From positions 1 through 64,000 of the forward strand of contig OX579635.1 in NCBI GenBank assembly GCA_951230915.1: 64,000 nucleotides of DNA, written 5' to 3'. Below, in pieces: positions 60,027 to 64,000 of this stretch. The first letter of the stretch is position 1, and each line of letters starts with the position of its first letter. The DNA comes from Antitrichia curtipendula (lineage: Eukaryota > Streptophyta > Bryopsida > Hypnales > Leucodontaceae). Made by a program: the position numbers and the translations under genes. The notes under the pieces were generated by a model. The model was not told where the DNA came from. It was given only the letters and a program-made list of their open reading frames with translations, and did not search any database.

Positions 60027-62311
60027 GCTGCAGCAAGAGGTCGACGATAGTGGAGAAGAAGAGGATTGCAGGGAGTTGGAGGATCCTCTCTAAGACGAAG
60101 CTTTCAAGGCGATGATGGGCGACGAGCTGCAGCAGCAGGAGGACGACAAGAGCGACGACTCTACGGAGGAACCCATGCTGAAAACATGCTCTCTTCCATC
60201 TACCAATTTTGTGGGGATGGATGGAGAGGGTTTATTGCCGTCACGCGCTGTGAGCTCCCAATTTGTCACTTGGGACTCGTAGAATTATTTTTTTGGAAAT
60301 TTGCAATTTAAAGTTAAGAAAAATATACAAAAAGCCATAAAAAGAGTGTAGAACCAAAATAGGGTTATAACATATCCATTATAGTATTTGGTCTAGATTT
60401 GTGTTTAGACTTAGAATCCCACCAAATCGGGCCCAAAAATAGGTAGAAAGAACGAAACGGTTAGATTTGGAGGATTCAAGTCACATAGGCCCAAAAGGGC
60501 TAAATCCCACCATGAATGTGGCAATTCATGGCTAAGTCGGTCTGAGGGATCCACAACGAGGCCACTAGGTCAGGTCCTAGAGTTAGGTTTAGAAATTTTC
60601 CAAACCCCAATTATTAGCATGCAGGAGCCACTGACGTAAGATCGGGCCTATGGAGGAATCTACAGCCCAAGGATGGTGTCCTAGGGTAAATCCCACGCCA
60701 TGAGTCCAACGATGAAATCAATTCGCCAAGATTCCTCTATCTACAAAAGATTCCTGCACCATCGATAAAATCAAGGAGATGGCCAATTCATCTCCACTGA
60801 CCAATTGTGCCAGGTATGGGAATGCACCTGCACATCTTTCATGTGACCCCATGAGAGGTCATGTGAAAAATCCCATCATCTTCCGACTTACAGAAGAACC
60901 TTTTGCGGGTGGTCAACCTTGGTAACCTCCAACGAGAGTTTCATGGAAATTATCCAGGTTGCCAGAAAATCTCACTAACAATTAGACTAGCTTGTTTTAT
61001 GTTAATAATGCGCTCCATGAAGTTTCACGACATTCCGATAGCAGCAAGTACCCAAACTGGCGAGATTCCTCGAGAATTAATCACGTGGCGGGGTCCCCGA
61101 CACGCTGACCGGCATCCCAGGACCATACGATGACGAAACGAAGTCAACCAAGAGTCTTTTCCAACTCCTTCACACCTACCAGAGACCCTAAGCTATTTAC
61201 ATTTCTCAAAATAGGAAACCCCCAAGATCTAGGATTTTACCACGATTTAGTTTTAAAGCTAAATTAACCTACGATGGTTTTTTGTCCTCGGTATGGGGGG
61301 TAGGGAGGTCTTAGACTAAACACGGCAATCTGGAGCCAATGGCGCAATCCGTTTGCCGATTGGAGTCAATCTCCAAAAGTTAGGAGATTGATCCAGCGTA
61401 AATAGGTAAAAGTAGTTTATTAGGGATTAGGATGAAAATCTTTGAAGATGAGGATGAAAATCCAAGTTGATAAGGTTACTTTAGAACTCTTGAGGAAGGG
61501 ATGGGGCCTTGGAAACCTATTTAAGGTCCCCATTTTTCTCTCAAGAACACCCCCAAATCTTGTTTTGGGTCTGTAGGTCCAACTTATGTTGGAAGATTTT
61601 GGCATTTTAGCCAAGAAACCTCTACAGTGTTTTTCGAGCTCTTTTTGAGCTCCATTGTTGTTGGAATTCAAGCTTTAAAGTTCGTTGTGGAGTCCTTCTA
61701 CCTTATTGTGTGTGTCATTCGATCCTTCTTCTTGTTATTCTCTTGGACTAACGGGTTCTTTTGTTAAAGTATTCTTGGGTTGATTGTACCAATCCTAGAG
61801 ATATCCCCCACCGTACCTTGACGATGCCGCTTTGGGGGGCCTTTAGTGTGGATTGTTGAGTGCTCACATTGGCCATTATCATACTAACCCATGCATGTTA
61901 AAGTGGTATTAACTTTCGAGAGCAGTCTTATGTGAGAGTGATCCCATTTGGGAATTAACCTTCGTGTTAAGTTGTGTTCACCGTGTGTGGTTCCCCAATA
62001 CACGGCGAAGCTTTGAATCTGTGAGAATCAGAAGTCCTAGAGTGTGTGTTAAAAAATAGGGCGGCGGAACTTGAACCCCTGGTGTGTCCCTAAATCCTAA
62101 AGTTGGTGTTAAAACCAACTTGGCAGCAAAGCTTTGACCCTTCCAGGTGTCTAATTTCAAAGTCTAGTTTCCAAGACCTTTGTGGAAACATTCAAAGTTT
62201 AGCTTCCAAGATAGGTAGGGCCCCTTGTGGTTAACAAATTTAGTGTTCAAGTTACTCCCCTTTAGTCAGAGAAAACCCATTTGCTTCATTGGAGAAACTC
62301 AACCATTTTGG
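60027..62311. other. Unresolved region, possibly retroelement-derived
   Basis: Mixed composition, with no ORF above about 85 codons and no recognised domain. Its length, lack of stops clustering and the tandem-repeat leader that follows would suit an LTR or leader of a retroelement, but no LTR pair, primer-binding site or polyprotein was seen. Confidence 0.25.
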
Positions 62312-62475
62312 TTAGAGCAATCAGTTTTTAGTTTAAGAGCAACCAGTTTTAGTTAGAGCAATCAGTTTAATTTAAGAGCAACCAGTTTTAGTTAGAGCGA
62401 TCAGTTTAGTTTAAGAGCAACCAGTTTTTAGTTTAAGAGCAACCAGTCAGTAAGGGCAACCAATCAGTTAGAAGC
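62312..62475. repeat. ~20-bp minisatellite, GAGCAACCAGTTTTAGTT type
   Basis: Alternating GAGCAATCAGTTT and GAGCAACCAGTTTTAGTTA units, about nine copies, becoming GGGCAACCAATCAG at the end. Confidence 0.85.
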
Positions 62476-62487
62476 AACCAGTAGCCC

Positions 62488-62720
62488 AGCAATCGGGAGG
62501 GGTGCCTCGTCCAGCAAGCGGGTCGGGGATGTCCGTCCAGGTAGCGGGTCAGGGGTGTCCGTCCAGTCAGCGGTCGGGAGGGTTGTCTCGTCCAGTCAGC
62601 GGGTTGGGGATTGTCTCGTCCAGTCAAGCGGGCTGGGGGTGTTCATCCAGGCAAGCGGATTGGAAGTGTCTCGTCCAGTCAAGCGGGCTGGGGGTGTTCG
62701 TCCAGTCAGTGGGTTTCAGG
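62488..62720. repeat. ~27-bp GC-rich minisatellite, about eight units
   Basis: CGTCCAGTCAGCGGGTCGGG-like units recur near 62510, 62535, 62560, 62590, 62619, 62646, 62673 and 62700, period 25-30 bp. Two units (62619 and 62673) are nearly identical. ORFs reported across it are repeat-driven. Confidence 0.85.
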
Positions 62721-63387
62721 GAGCCAAGGCAGTCCAGGGGGTCGGAGCTAGGGCCTTTGAAAAGAGAAATTGGTTACCATAAAGGCTCAAGGAGAAAAGA
62801 AATCAGAATCTAAAGAGGGAAAAATTACATACAAGGCTATTGAAATTAGAGTCCGGGTGGGGAGTCGAGCTCGTCTCCAACACAAAAACCGGACAAGGGA
62901 ATAGTTGAGAGGAGAAAGGAAGAGAAAATGGGATCCAGTCCTAGCTAAGCTCCACGTAAGGAAATTATCCGTCCCAAACCTACAAAAACCACTCAAATAT
63001 AAGAGGAGAAGGAGAGGAGGGGATGGCTATATGGGCAACTTAGGTGAGAGTGACGATAAATAGTGACCTAGGTTAGCTAAGTAGGTGTTAGGAAGAAAAT
63101 CTCGAGAATTCATAGCAACCATTAGGAGGAGGATTAGGATGACACGAGGACAAGGTTGTGTAAGAGGGTAGGAGAGACATAAACACCCCTTGGGGTTCCA
63201 ATCTATAGTTGTAAGACGCTCATAAAAGAGTAGGTAGAATAGTGCTAGTGCAAAAGAAAGGAAAGGAAGGAAAAAAAAAGAGAAAGGGAGAGGAAAAGAA
63301 CAAAGGCGTTTAACCCACACGGGTGTAATATTCTCCCCAAAAATAAGCGGTGAGCTTGAAGAAATTCAACCGAAATCAAGGACCACC

Positions 63388-63450
63388 ATGGAGCACGAGA
63401 ATGTGCATACGGGCGTGGATGAACTTCTCTCCGATACCGGCAATGAAGGG
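63388..63450 (+). CDS. Candidate short first coding exon
   Basis: ATG in strong context (ACCACCATGG) opens MEHENVHTGVDELLSDTGNE and ends at a donor-like GGG|GTGAGT at 63451. The acidic 21-codon start would continue in an exon beyond 63.8 kb or outside the window. The intervening tract is a 27-bp tandem repeat. Function unknown; support is only the start context and donor. Confidence 0.35.
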
Positions 63451-63583
63451 GTGAGTTTTTGATTTAATCTTGGGTGTGTTGTTCCCAGTTAGTTTTTGAT
63501 TCTTTCTTTAAATTTAGCCCTCTTCACGTGAATAGTAAACCGTGATAGGTAAAGTAAACATTGGAAATAGAAGCTAAAATGCT

Positions 63584-63805
63584 AGAGTTAGTTTTAGGAG
63601 GAAAAACTTAGAGTTAGTTTAGGAATAAAAAAGTTAGAGTTAGTTAGAAGTAAAAAGCTAGAGTTAGTTTTAGGAGTAAAAATTTAGAGTTGGTTTAGGG
63701 ATAAAAAGCTAGAATTGGGTTAGGAGTAAAAAAGTTGGAGTTGTTTTAGAAGTAAAAATATAGAGTTAGTTTTAGGAGTAAAAGCTTAGAGTTGGTTTAG
63801 GGTGG
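63584..63805. repeat. ~27-bp minisatellite, TTAGAGTTAGTTTTAGGAGTAAAAA type
   Basis: About nine diverged units (GAGTTAGTTTTAGGAG, GAGTTGGTTTAGGG, GAATTGGGTTAGGAG) each followed by TAAAAA and A/T-rich filler. It lies in the likely intron after the candidate exon at 63388. Confidence 0.8.
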
Positions 63806-64000
63806 ATTTTTACCATCATGGTCTTAGAAGTTCAATAGGCATGGAGAAGTAGTCTTTAAGCACCAGAAGTAGTCTTAGAAGTTCGTAGAAGGAACGCGGG
63901 GGTTCCCCTTTCACGTAGATAGAGACGTTAGAAATGACGCCAACTACCCAACCAACTTTAGATGGAGGATAGTTAGGCGAAAGTTCGGATTTACTATCAC

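Noticed and set aside
62433..62813. Repeat-containing ORFs on both strands
   Set aside because: Open frames are produced by the ~27-bp minisatellite in all readings.

Overview
This is a eukaryotic nuclear window that is mostly gene-poor and AT-rich. A gene built like the plant-specific SUVR histone methyltransferases, GT-AG introns, and many CACTA-type ends point to a streptophyte, most likely a land plant or charophyte. The species cannot be named from the sequence. No rRNA, tRNA, CRISPR array or bacterial operon was recognised.

Layout. 1-8.7 kb: AT-rich sequence, one degenerate tandem repeat, two CACTA-type MITEs, and the 3' part of an unidentified spliced gene (about 4.38-5.22 kb). 8.7-21.3 kb: the gene island, with more balanced base composition. 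It holds (i) a two-exon gene for a charged, coiled-coil, RING-like protein (10.87-12.94 kb) carrying a 1-nt frameshift, (ii) the pre-SET/SET/post-SET exons of a SUVR-like H3K9 methyltransferase (13.25-16.24 kb), and (iii), convergent on the minus strand, a transposase-like gene (21.2-17.1 kb) broken by two in-frame TAG codons. The non-coding parts of this island are strongly enriched in the hexamer AGTACT. 21.8-30 kb: tandem repeats, including an array of about six hairpin units.

30-53 kb: a dense nest of non-autonomous DNA elements. Two families end in CCC(C)/GGG(G) and sit between TTAA tetranucleotides, the signature of piggyBac-type elements. Twice an arm of the interrupted host element supplies the empty site with a single TTAA. 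Other families are long foldback elements flanked by TA (Tc1/mariner-like), short CACTA-type MITEs with exact 3-bp duplications, one Mutator-like MITE, and a separate ~765-bp family seen twice as nested insertions. A LINE 3' end (zinc-binding domain) lies at 39.1-39.6 kb. The nesting gives a relative order of insertion at several places.

53-64 kb: AT-rich sequence with small foldbacks, then a decayed coding region of about 1.5 kb (56.9-58.5 kb) for an unrecognised coiled-coil protein, and finally tandem-repeat-rich sequence with a possible short first coding exon at 63.39 kb.

The functional genes do not form a pathway. The SUVR-like gene would act in heterochromatin silencing, which is the process that would act on a repeat-rich neighbourhood like this one, but that link is only contextual. 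Exon coordinates come from reading splice sites and phase by eye; similarity statements rest on recalled family features, not on searches.
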